This document shows positions 1 through 10,771 of a stretch of DNA of 64,000 bases, piece after piece. The stretch covers positions 1,696,423 through 1,760,422 of the forward strand of contig JNVV01000001.1 in the NCBI GenBank assembly GCA_000733355.1, written 5' to 3'. Each line of letters begins with the position of its first letter. The first letter of the stretch is position 1. Origin of the DNA: Falciphora oryzae. Taxonomy: Eukaryota > Ascomycota > Sordariomycetes > Magnaporthales > Magnaporthaceae. Below the pieces are notes generated by a model. That model made no database searches. It saw only the letters and a program-made list of their open reading frames with translations, and was not told the origin of the DNA. The translations under genes were made by a program, and so were the position numbers.

Positions 1-1390
1 AGCTTTTGTTTTGTAGCTAGCAAGCCCGAGTCTCCTGCTAGGACGAGCAATGAAATAATAAAAATAAATAAAACAAGATCGGAAAAAGAAACACAGGGGG
101 TAGGTCTAGCTGCAATATCTGGTGACACACCTTCGGGGCTCATTAGCCCGAGCCGGCCCTGATCATCAGGCCCGCCTTCCCGAGCACCCAGACCGCTTCT
201 ATGCCGTGGCAACGGCAATGGGTACTGGAACTGGAAGCGGATGGTCCGACGAAAACCTCGCTGCGGAAGACGGATGTATTGGCGCCTAGTGAGGCATCCA
301 GTCCGGATACTTTGGGCGCCATTGGTCTAGGATCTCACCGCACCTTTTGTCTCGGGAGACAAGAACCGTCGTTGTGTCGCTCGCCCTCTGGTCTATAAAA
401 AGGTGACGGCCACGCCACCGAGCGGGAGTACAGCCTAATGTAAACATGCTATTGGTGTGAGATGAGGACGGGGTGCCCAATGTGCTACCAGCTAGTGGCC
501 TCTGCCCGTCCGTCATACATTGGGCAGGAGCAACATCACAGGATCGTAGGCGGCGCAATCTGGTGTGGCCGGCTCCATCAGAGCCCTCCCGAGCAATCGG
601 CTGTGATTCCCGACGGCGCTAGGAAGCCCATTTGATCCGAGGCGGAGTTTGAGTTAAGATGCCCGTGACTGGATTGGAGCCAGGCGAACTAGCCTGGCAG
701 GCTTCCGCGTCACCCTGGTGTCTTCGGCAAGTGCCCTGTAAGCCTTGGTGGGCAAAGTGATGAGTGAGGGAGCGAGGGGCCACCGAGACCCTGAGCAAGA
801 TAAGAGAGCATTTGAAATGAGTCCGATATCTAAGTGGGTAGCAGTGCAATCAGGACTGTGGCCGACCGCACGGCGGGTGCTGTGGCCCGGCGTCTGGTGG
901 TGAGCCTCGAGATAGTGCCAATAATGCCCCTCCCTGAACGTTGATTGTCCAACCCAAAGTGCGCCAATTGTAGCGGGAGGTGTTCCAAAACATGATCTTG
1001 GTCAGGGGAATGCGGCTTTGCGATGCCCCTGCCGCTGCGAGGTGGAGGAGGCAAGCAGTTTGACGAGATCATCGAGCGTTTCCAGGGGTTTGTCCTGATG
1101 GGGTCGAGCTATGGTGTTCTCGGTTCCTCGGGCTGGTGTAAAATGTATGGGAGCCCCTGAGTGTCGTGGGCCCACGAGCACAGGCCACCAAACGCAAGTT
1201 CCCAGCAGCTGAGCCCCGCGGCTGCCGGCCCACCAACTCGGCTTGCCCAATGGCCTCGGCTCTGGAGCTTCAAGAAGCCCCGACGACTCCTCTCACTGCA
1301 ACCATCCGACGGCGAACGCAGACGAGGCTCTGGTCTGTAAAAGCCAACTGCGGCATGCGCCATCGATGATGGGACACTGAGAACAACATC
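1..1390. other. Intergenic region upstream of LST8
   Basis: No supported gene lies here. Open frames on both strands are short and of low-complexity GC-rich composition, with no recognisable domain. A good TATA-like element (TATAAAAAG) lies at 394-402 on the + strand, about 1 kb before the LST8 start codon. It could drive a long LST8 leader or an unrecognised non-coding transcript. The preceding gene lies outside the window. Confidence 0.55.
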
Positions 1391-2866
1391 ATGTCCGTCA
1401 TTCTGTGCACCGGTATGTTTGCCCCGGCCCCTGGAAGCCTATTGAAACGACTTTGCCTGGAAATGCTGGCTGGGCACGCGCATTCATTCCACTCAACTGG
1501 GGTGGCGCACGAACGCGCCTGCCCGAGGCTGTGCATGTTCATGTGTCTGCGCCTAGCCTGCGCCGGCCAACTGTGAGGCTTCCATGTCGCTAACGGTCCG
1601 TCGCAGCCGGCTATGACCACACCATCCGGTTCGTCCTTTCCGCTTCCATCCCGCTCCTCTCCATCGCTAGGGCCTCTGCCAACCGCCCGCCGCTCGTCCT
1701 TGCCACGCGCTCTCTCGACCCGGCGGCAGGTGAATGAGGAACGGATAAGCCTGCACGCGGCGGCGACGGCAGTATCCCCCAAGCCTCCTTGTCGCACCGT
1801 CTCGCTCTCTCTGGCTGACCCGAGCTCGACCATGCGCCGGCCCGCCTCGTGCCGTGCGGCCCCGCGGCGCAAACACCACCAAACAGATTCTGGGAGGCGC
1901 TCTCGGGCATCTGCTCCCGCACCATCCAGCACCCAGACTCGCAGGTGAACCGGCTCTGCATCTCGCCCGACAAGCGCTACCTCGCCGCGGCAGGGCACCA
2001 CACGGTCAAGCTGTTCGACATCAAGTCCACCAACCCGAACCCGCTCATCGTCTTCGAGGGCCACACGGGCAACATCACGGGCGTCGCCTTCCACTGCGAG
2101 GGCAAGTGGATGGTGACGAGCTCCGAGGACGGCACCGTCAAGATCTGGGAGACGCGCTCCGGCTCCATCCAGCGCAGCTACAACCACGGCTGCCCCGCAA
2201 ACGACGTCGTCATCCACCCTAACCAGGGCGAGATCATCAGCTGCGACCGCTCCGGCAGCGTCCGCGTTTGGGACCTGGCCGAGAACAACTGCTCTCACGA
2301 GCTGATCCCTGAGGAGGACGTCTCTGTCTCCAGCGTCACCGTAGCAAGCGACGGCTCCCTGCTCTGCGCCGCCAACAACAACGTGCGTTGGCCTTTTTGT
2401 CTCTCCTAGCCCCTGGCTATATCCTTGGTTTTAACTAACATAACAACATCAGGGCAACGTCTTCGTCTGGCAACTTGTGCAAACCTTTGAGCGAACCCAG
2501 CTCGTGCCCGTGACGCACTTCTCGGCGCACAAGGAGTATATTACGCGCATCCTCCTGTCGCCCGACGTCAAGAAGCTGGCCACCTGCAGCGCCGACCACA
2601 CCACCAAGATCTGGGAGGTCGACATCGAGCCCTCGCGCGCCTCAGGCGAGCCCCAGCCCTTTGAGCTCGAGGCCACGCTGACTAACCATCAGCGCTGGGT
2701 CTGGGACTGCGCCTTCAGCGCCGACTCAGCCTACCTCGTCACCGCCTGCTCCGACCACTACGCCCGCCTCTGGGAGCTGCACAGCCAGACCATCATCCGC
2801 ACCTACAACGGCCACCACCGCGGCGCCGTCTGCGTCGCCCTCAACGACTACTCCGAGGCCAGGTAG
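1391..2866 (+). CDS. lst8: LST8 (Pop3/Wat1) WD40 subunit of TOR complexes
   Basis: Seven-bladed WD40 propeller subunit shared by TORC1 and TORC2; in the family it binds and stabilises the TOR kinase domain. Model: exons 1391-1412, 1607-1628, 1887-2382 and 2453-2866, giving 317 aa, the usual LST8 length. The two 22-nt exons encode MSVILCT and AGYDHTI, and joining them restores the family N-terminus MSVILCTAGYDHTIRFWEA. WD signatures include VKIWET, VRVWDL, TKIWEV and ARLWEL, and the family stretch HPDSQVNRL is present. The donor of intron 2 (GTTCGT) is weak, but the frame and the conserved residues across it fit. The gene converges on SCY1 with about 530 bp between stop codons. Identity is near certain; the first two introns are inferred from the restored conserved sequence. 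Confidence 0.95.
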
Positions 2867-3396
2867 CTGTGTCCCGCCTTTTTTTGCTGCGACATGTTAC
2901 CGTGGCGCTCGAAGGGACGCGGAGAGTATATTGGCGTCTACTTCTTTTCCCGCTTCCCGTTTTATATCCTCTCGTAAAGCGATTGCGGCCGCCCCGAGCA
3001 TGCTGTCAACGAAGATGCAGCTGCTTGAGAGAGTGAAGGTCTCCGAGGAAAGTCAGATGACACGACCTGGCGGGCTGAGAATATGCTGTTGAAATTGCGA
3101 TTTGTTGGTCCACCGAGGCGGGCGTTACGGTTTGATCTTGGGAATAATAGGCGTCCGGTCAGGATCCAACCGTTGCCGTATGTTGTCTCTTTTTGTATCG
3201 CACATGATTTCCTAACTCTCGAATTGACTTTCGAATTTTGTTTCCATGCCCAACATTCGGCCCTCCCTCTATTTTGAGCTAAAAGACCGAAAAAGGTGCC
3301 CCAAGCTCCATATTATTGACTAAATCGTATGGTATCCTGACCACGACTTCTGTGCACTCCACTCGCTCTACTCCGTCTAAGCCCTTGGGGCTATCC
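2867..3396. other. Convergent intergenic region LST8/SCY1
   Basis: About 530 bp between two convergent stop codons. It should hold both 3' UTRs. It contains short T-rich stretches near 2878 and 3190-3250 and no supported gene. Confidence 0.6.
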
Positions 3397-6259
3397 TTAC
3401 CACCCATCGCCCCAGCCGTCGTCGTCATCGGCGGGCTCCTTGGGCTTCATATCGATTTTCTTGGCCACGGCTGGCTTGGTGGCAGCCGATGTCGCCCTGG
3501 TTGGTGGCTTCTTGGCAGCAGCCGTGGCCTTGCTGCCCACACTACCCTTGGACAGGCCCTTGGGCAAAGGCTTCGCGCCGCCAATACCGGCCGTTTTCTT
3601 GGACGCCTGGGCAGCCAGCCAGCCAGCAAAGTCTGGCTCAGCGTCGTCGGCCGTTCCGAACGGCGCCGCATTCGCTGTCTCTTTCTTCGCCGGCAGCGTG
3701 GTTGAGCCGGATACCGACCGTGCCGAATTACTGTTCTCGCCGCCCTCGCCTTCGTCCATATCGCCCCAAGCATCCGCGCCGAAACCATCGTCATCGGCCC
3801 CGGCATCTGGAAAGAATGCCTCGGACACGGACGCCGGTGACGCCCCGCCGGTGCTCCTGACGGGGCCCGAGGCGTTGGACATCGGCACAGGGGTTGCCGA
3901 GGGCGACCTAACAGCCTGCCGGTGGAGAGCCGATGCCGACGAGGTTGTCGGTGCCAGACCTGGTCGGGATGGTGCCGACCCCTGGGGGCCGCCAGCCTCT
4001 GACTGCATCTCGCCGGCGGCAGCAGACAGCTTGTTGGTGAATGAGGAAATGGCCCAGCCAGCCCATCCAGCGGCGGCGGACTCGGTAGGTTGTGGTGTGC
4101 TCATGCGCGCGACGCCGTCAGGAGCCTTCTCGGGAGGCAGCGCCGTGTCTGGCATGGCGGCAGCGGCCTTCCGGATCTTTTGGAGATAGGTTTCTAGCGT
4201 CTTGTCGGCCTGGTCACGCACAAGCTTCTCCTTGTCGATCAGCAATGGGCAGATAGCAGGCACCAGCTTGGCGGCGCAGTCCTCATCGGTGAAGCAGTCA
4301 CTGGTGACCCCCAGCGCAAGGAGAGCAGCATTGCGGGCGTGGACGAAGGGATCCCTCAGAGACCTGCTGAAGGCGGCTATCAAGACCTTGGACCTGGACG
4401 AGGCCCCTAGGTTCCTGGCAATCTTGCCGAGGCAGATGGTGGTGTTTGTGCGGATCCCAGGCTGCTCATCATTCGCCGTCTTGGCTAGATACCTCAGCAG
4501 TTCTCCGTTGATGGTCCGGTCGGATAACTTGGTGATGATAACCAAAACGGACTTGAGGGTTTGCTCGCGAACCACAGGCGCCATGTCTGTGAATCCCGTG
4601 ACCAGCTGCGGGAAGATCTTGTCATTAACCACCTTCTGGGTCAACCGGTCAATCATTAATGAGAGGTTGTCCAACAAGCAGACTCTGATGGCCCTGTCCG
4701 GGTTGCTGAATAGGCGAATAACAACAGGAGTTATCTTTGCGTCGAAATCCTCGTTGGAGAGCTTCTGCGCGATCTTCATAACCACGGCAAACGCCTTGGG
4801 GCCACCGCCTCCAAACTCGACCGACTTGAGCAGTTCGGGGAGAACCTTCATCTTGAAGAAGTCTTCAGGGAAGTCATCCGTCAATTGATCGAGGTCGCTG
4901 CAGCAAGCAAGGGTCAGCATTTCCCGCAAACCACCACGGTAGGTAAATACCTAGGTATTCGGAAGGGCTATGTTTGCACCGACCCGAGGAACTCATCACG
5001 CTCAGTCTCAGACATCACTCCCAGGTTGTCGACGCCATCGGTCAGCTTGATTAAAGGCGTGTCGAAGAAGGCACCACGGCGCAGGCCCTGATCCAGCAAG
5101 TGCCCGACACTGAGCCGGGCTTTGGGGTTGGCGTTCACAAGCCGCTTGTAGCTTGCTTGCATACTTGGGGGCACATTCTTGGTCTGGCCGGCCTGGTCGG
5201 AGCCCATGTAGTCGCCATTGAAGGCCTCGAAGATCAAGGTGCCAAAGTTGAACGAGTCCACGGCTGTGTGCGGACCCTTCTTGATGGCATCCCACCCTGA
5301 CTTGGCAAGCTCAGGGGGCGCATACCTGGCCGAATCCGGCACTAAGCTGCCGTACGTCTATCAGGTATGACGGTCGTCAGCTGAGTCTCGGCAGGCTTTC
5401 CGGGGCGAGATCGGGTGCGACGAGTGGATAAGCCTCTGGGAAGAGTAAACACACATAAATTACGGCGTCGTCGTCCTTGACATTGCTCAAGACGTCAAAC
5501 CCGCCCAGCTTCCACTCCCCGCTTTCCGATGTGTAGATGGACGAGACCGTTAGGTTCCCGTGAATCGAGGACGCTTCATCGTTTATGAACTTGACCGTGC
5601 GCTGGTGATATTATGGCGACATACTCCTTGTTAGTCATGCTGCACTTTCTCTCGAGACGGCTGGGGAGAGGTGCTGGTGCAGTTAGGGCTCCTTACCGCG
5701 ACGCTGTACAGGCCCCATTTGAGCGTCTCCGGGCTCAGGCTCTTCCTCTTGACATGCCACCTCAGGGGCACCAGGCGCTCCGTAGCAATGTAGATGTATG
5801 TGTCGGTCTGAGTTTGCGCATCGGTAGTGTCAGCGCCAGTTGCGACAGCAGGACGGCAAGGCGGGCTGTCCCCGGACAGGAGCGGGTGGGAGGCGAGGCC
5901 GTACCTCGACGGTGTCCAAAACTTTGATGACTCCAGGGTGTCGCAGCGTGCGCAGCTTCTTCAACGAGTTCTTGGCGAGCGGCAGTCGGGCCTTGTTTGC
6001 GGTGATGTCGAAGGAGAAGATGCTGCAGTTGGAGCCGTCCTCCTGGATTCGGGGCGGCGCACGGGGAGCAGGGTCGCATGTCAGCGGATGTCGTGCTGTA
6101 GAAGGGCGAGCCGCAGGATCAGAAGCGCAAACTCACGCGACGCGTGCCGTTGTAGAGAGTCCAGATGGAATGGTCCAGATCCACACGGTCCCCAAACGTG
6201 TAGGGAAAAGGGGGACCTTTGGCGATGGCCGAGGCCACGGCCGACTTGAGAAAATCCAT
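3397..6259 (-). CDS. SCY1-like pseudokinase with HEAT repeats (SCYL1/Cex1 family)
   Basis: N-terminal kinase-like protein of the Scy1/Cex1/SCYL1 family, known for COPI/Golgi traffic and cytosolic tRNA export. Model (- strand): 6259-6137, 6042-5905, 5807-5697, 5601-5455, 5357-4984, 4897-3397; about 797 aa. Five introns join in frame and restore family sequence (e.g. EFLGDLDQL across the last). Residues 1-270 are a degenerate kinase domain: no Gly-rich loop, HRD replaced by HGN (138-140) and DFG replaced by GGFD (157-160), so it is a predicted pseudokinase. HEAT repeats follow (about 300-560, e.g. PVVREQTLKS and DPFVHARNAALLAL). The C-terminal third is Ser/Ala/Pro-rich low complexity, ending in an acidic Trp tail, DDDDGWGDGW. 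Such acidic W-x-W tails resemble delta-COP-binding motifs; that link is my inference. Its promoter is divergent from the 8.3 kb gene. Confidence 0.93.
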
Positions 6260-8319
6260 ATCCTGCCTGCCCGAGGAGGAGCGGAGAGGGAGCCTAAGGG
6301 TCGATTATTCGCACGCAGATGGTGATGCAGCTCGGATGCGCAGGCAGAGAACAGCAGCTCCCCATGTTCGGATTTGAAGGGATGGAATGATGCGCGCACC
6401 GACGGCGGGATGACGATTTGGCAGGTCCATTGATGGCCACCTTCAATCAGAAGGCTTATCGCAACCTGTCCCCCTTGTTTCCCCACCGGTCGGCGAGCCC
6501 GCACGCCCTGGACCTCGCCCTTTTGGCTGAAGCTAGCACGCGCAGGTGGGGAGTGGGTGCCCACTCTGAGCGGCAGCAACAACCCCGAATTCAAGATGGT
6601 CTGTGCGCTAGGGAACTTTTTTTTTCTTGTCGCCACGGCTGGGCCCCGACCGACGAACCAACGCGGCCCATCAAATGAACACTCACTCTCGAGCCTCGGT
6701 CGCGATTCCGAGCCTGAACACAACACGCCCCAAGTTGCCGGCACACGTCCGCCGCGGCTGGCTCCCACGGCTCTGCACGAGTGCGCGCGCCAGCCCCCGG
6801 CAGCGACAGCTTGACGGCGCCTCATTGAAAGCGAGGCCGACCAGGGACCCCTTCGTCGCGGCCGATGGGCTCGCGACGTGCGCGGTGTTGTCGGGTGTTT
6901 TGGCGCTGGGGCCTGGACCGCCGAGTGGGCGCTGAGCCAGTGCGCGAGCGGGCACTGCAGTCAACTGCGGCTGCAGGCTGGCGCGCCAAACCGGCGGCAT
7001 TGGATTGAAATCTGCACTGCTCCCCCAACTCGCCCCGACTAAGCACCAAGGTACACAGCCAAGCACCAACCAACTCAGATCCGACACATCACAACTTGAA
7101 CCTGCGCTCGCATTGAGCGCAGAGCGGGGCCCACTCGCTGTTGCTGGCTAGGCTGCTCCTTCCAGCTCGTGCAGGCTCCCGCAACTACAGCTGGGCTCAG
7201 CCCGTTCAGTTCATTCCACATTGGACGTGCGTCGTGCTGGTCTCGGGTTGGTTGTGCCCACCGTTAGTTGTACTCGTCCAGCACCCGCTGAAGGACATGT
7301 TGACACTGCCATCAATTGTTCCCGAAACTCGCGCCTCTTTCCGCAACACGGCAATTCGGTAAGTGCTTGTTCTTCTTGCTTCTCTTTCTACTCTTGCTTG
7401 TCTCTTTCCCCACCCCGCTCATTCGCCGTCAATGATGAGCAAACCTGGTAAAAGGTCAGACTTGCCGCAAAGCTCGTCTGGTTTCTACTGCTTTTCGCCC
7501 GCGCGTGCTCTCTGGCAACCCCCTCTTGCCACACAACCAACAGAGTCTGTTGCCTCCGCTTTGTTTCCAGGATAACTATAGTCGTCCGTTATGCTGGAAG
7601 GAGTGCCCGATTCACAAACCTAATCTCTTTGATTGACACCGCATTTTTGGAGCCTGGCGCTTCAACGCTGCCATAGCGCCGGGCCAAAGGCTGCGGTGTA
7701 CATTTCCGATCCTCTCTGTCTTCGCCTCGGCCAAGCAGAAAGACGCTGGAAGGGGATGGTTGCCAGAGCTGCTGTCGCAGCTGACAAGCTTTCGAAGCCG
7801 CCGAGCTGGCGAGAATGATGTCCAAACAAACTGAAAAGACCTGAGACGGCGAAGTTTCTTCTGACACACTTCTCATCGCCCTCTCACCCTCCCTCCTCCC
7901 CCCACTCACTCACTTCAATGCCCCTTTCAACACACACATAGGGATGGAAGCACATAGTATATATGTCCCCACTCCACGATTCGTCTCTTCATTTCTTTTC
8001 TTGTTTCTTTTGCCGCCTGTTTAGTTCTGGCGGCCCCAGTCCCCAACACACACACGCCCGCCTTTGAAGCGGGCATTGGCCAGATTTGTTCGGCGGCAGG
8101 AAATCGCACTTGCCGCTATTTCCCTGTCCGTCCTTTGTCGTCGGCGGCATCCTCGTCTCACAACGCACCCTGTCATTCAATCCTTCATCATTCATTATCC
8201 GTCTTTTTCATCCGCTTCCCCGCCTCCGCTTCACACCACGTCGCCGCCCAAGCCGTGCCATTCACTGTTGCTAATTGAACCAAGCGGCAGCGACGTTCCC
8301 AGTACATTCGCAGGCCGAA
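6260..8319. other. Long divergent intergenic region
   Basis: About 2 kb between the divergent starts of SCY1 (-) and the 8.3 kb gene (+). It contains a pyrimidine-rich stretch (7366-7425) like those near fungal transcription starts, and further CT-rich sequence at 7880-8270. A GTAAGT donor-like site at 7359 and a CAG at 8311-8313, just before the ATG, would permit a 5' UTR intron of about 950 nt, which is unusually long for such fungi. Small frames here show no domain. Confidence 0.5.
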
Positions 8320-9927
8320 ATGACGCAGCAGCTAGAATGTTCCTATGCCGGATGCAAATCGCCGGCTGCCAAAAACTTACCGGTGTGCCAGATGCACTTT
8401 GACCTTGTAATGAAAAAGGGCGGAAAAGGTGCTCCCCCTGTGCCTACAGTTGAAGAGAGAAGACCACCCTCGCCGCCCGCAAAAAAGCCAGCGCCTTTCC
8501 ACGCTACAGTCACACGCTTGCCACCAGAACTGGACCCCGTCCCTGCCATAGTCAAGAATGTTATGAGAAAGACTGCCCCGGGGGGTCGCAGCACCAGTTC
8601 CAGGATCACTCCATCGGCACACCTTCAGTCCGCATCGAGCATCGTCCCACCGATCGACAGCCTTGCCCGGCAAGACGGCCCCGAGCGCAAGAAGCGCCGC
8701 CTCGACGACCGGTTCGAACGAGACCAGGCGGTAAAAATCTCCAAAGACGCCCGACAACACATCCCAGGCCCCCCAAATCCCCGAGCAAGAGAGGGGACTG
8801 GGGCAGCCAGGCCAGTCCACACGTCGTCACACACGCTGCCACCACAATCTTTTTACGGCCCCCGACCAACCGCCAACGGCGCGAGCAACACCAACGGCAG
8901 GGCGGCGAGCGTCGAAGCCCGAACGTTCGCTGCAGGCAGAAGAGCAGACTCGGCAGCAGCATCAGCGCCCCCAGGACCAGCAGTGGCACCGACGTCTACG
9001 CAACCCACGGCACGAGCAGCAACGGCCCAGGCAATGGCAGAGACGGCAGTACAGGCGCGAGCGGGACCACCTACAGAGATGCCGGCACCGGCATCCAACG
9101 CAGTACGGGACTACAATGCAGGACTGAAAGAATGGTTTAGTGGCGCGTGGACGAAAGACTTGATGGGCCACAGCACTCGAACAACCACGACACCAGTTGA
9201 TGCCAGCTCCACGAATGGCGCTCCTCAACAACCAATGGTCCTTAGCATGCCGTTTGTACCCAAGGCCCACGACATCGGTAAAAACGAAAAGCAGGCGCGG
9301 GGAGACCAGCGAAGCAGGTTGGCGACGGCTGGCTCGCCCGCGAAAGACAGACAACGTGGCCGCACCGCCACCAAGCAAGACCTGTCTGCTCTGGATGCCT
9401 TTGTGTACGGCCAGGAGACGGCTCAGCTAGCTCCACCCCGTGGGGTGGTACTACCGCCCAAACCCGAGCCCCCAAAGCCTCGCGATGAGCCATTCTTTGC
9501 GCACCTGGACCCGCGCGTGCATTGGAGCCGCCCCCACTCGGAGGCGTGGTACGAGGCAAAGGAGAAGGAGGTCAGCGAGCGGCCAGGCCGCAAGACCACG
9601 TTTGGCAGGGCGGCGCAACGCATGGCCGAGCGGAGACGAGCGGAGCGGGGCCAGGCCGCCAAGAGCTCGTCGTCCACGTCCTCGACCGCCGCCTCGCGCA
9701 GCAGGCAAAGCTCCAAAAGCTCCAGAGATGCGCCCCCAGAGAAACGGGACAAGGGTGGAGTTAATGCAGCGGCTTTGGCGCGGCTGAGGAAGTCGTTTGA
9801 CGCCTGGGACCAGGCGCTCTGGGAGCGAGACAAGGAAGCGACCCGGAGAGAGGCGCTGAAGGGCCGGTCTCTAAAGGAACGTGACAGGTCAAGGCCCAAC
9901 GGCACTGGACACACCTCGAGGCGGTGA
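8320..9927 (+). CDS. Unrecognised protein with N-terminal Cys/His zinc-like motif
   Basis: I do not recognise this single-exon gene of 535 aa. I use the ATG at 8320; the frame extends upstream only through a TTG. Residues 1-30 hold a compact C-x4-C-x10-C-x2-H motif (CSYAGCKSPAAKNLPVCQMH), resembling one half of the C3Hc3H zinc modules of KANSL2/INO80-associated proteins; this parallel is an inference. The middle (40-300) is Ala/Pro/Thr/Ser-rich, apparently disordered, with a basic patch KKRRLDDRF suggestive of a nuclear signal. The C-terminal part is more ordered: an aromatic stretch DEPFFAHLDPRVHWSRPHSEAWYEAKEKE, then basic helical sequence (AAQRMAERRRAERG) and a Ser-rich linker before a charged tail. 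A nuclear or chromatin role is plausible but unproven. Confidence 0.8.
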   Translation: MTQQLECSYAGCKSPAAKNLPVCQMHFDLVMKKGGKGAPPVPTVEERRPPSPPAKKPAPFHATVTRLPPELDPVPAIVKNVMRKTAPGGRSTSSRITPSAHLQSASSIVPPIDSLARQDGPERKKRRLDDRFERDQAVKISKDARQHIPGPPNPRAREGTGAARPVHTSSHTLPPQSFYGPRPTANGASNTNGRAASVEARTFAAGRRADSAAASAPPGPAVAPTSTQPTARAATAQAMAETAVQARAGPPTEMPAPASNAVRDYNAGLKEWFSGAWTKDLMGHSTRTTTTPVDASSTNGAPQQPMVLSMPFVPKAHDIGKNEKQARGDQRSRLATAGSPAKDRQRGRTATKQDLSALDAFVYGQETAQLAPPRGVVLPPKPEPPKPRDEPFFAHLDPRVHWSRPHSEAWYEAKEKEVSERPGRKTTFGRAAQRMAERRRAERGQAAKSSSSTSSTAASRSRQSSKSSRDAPPEKRDKGGVNAAALARLRKSFDAWDQALWERDKEATRREALKGRSLKERDRSRPNGTGHTSRR

Positions 9928-10771
9928 GGATACGGGCGAAAATCATGCCCAAGACACATCCCCGTTGGCTACACTTTGTCCAAGGCCCAACTGTTCGTAC
10001 GCACGTCCAACAGATCTCCGGCAGTCGAGGGTGGCCTTCGAAATCACCTAGCGGGGAGGATGGTGACAGGTCTGCAGCACACACGTTTGAACTTCCGCTG
10101 TGTAGTTCAATCATATATACAAAGAGAAGGGAAAGACGGCGAGAAAGCAAACCTTTGATTAATTAATTTGCCTCAGCGAATCTGTACATACTTTGCTATC
10201 GATGTACACCCTGAGCCGCATTGCTACGACTGCACATAGACCCCGACGGTATTGCGGAAGGCCGGGGAGCTCATGGTCAGATGTCAGGCCACGAGGTTGA
10301 AGGGCAAGCGGAGAAACAAGCGATACCCAAGGGTCATCTGCTGGTTGTTGTTTTCTTTCTTTTTTTTCTTGGTTGGGCTAGGGGCCCGTGGTGATGAAGA
10401 CAAAACGACGTCCAAGACTTCTTATAAGAAACTGATGATGCATCAAGATGACGAACGAGCTGCGTTTCACGAACCCCCAGGCTCTGGGTGCGTTATGTCT
10501 GCCCTAGCGGCTCCTTTAGGCCCCAAAACACGGTGTGAGCGAGCAAAGTCACAAGGCAGTCGCTATGTTTGAACTAAATATTATTTTTATTTCGTTTCTC
10601 CGCCCTCTAAATAGGCCATGGCAGGTGAGCTAGACACCTAGGCAATGAAGCGTGGAAGCCCAACATATCCTACCCTGTGCATCAAGTTCATATATTCGTC
10701 ATGTACATCATTTACTTAAAACCAAAAAAAAAAAACACAGAAACCAGAAAAACTCCAGTCCCTCTCGCGCC
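9928..10771. other. Convergent intergenic region
   Basis: About 840 bp between the stop codons of the 8.3 kb gene and the beta-glucosidase. It holds a T-rich stretch (10346-10372) and a 12-nt poly(A) tract (10724-10735). No supported gene. Confidence 0.6.

Noticed and set aside
1270..2298. 342-codon open frame on the - strand
   Set aside because: Antisense shadow of LST8 with the same GC-bias composition.
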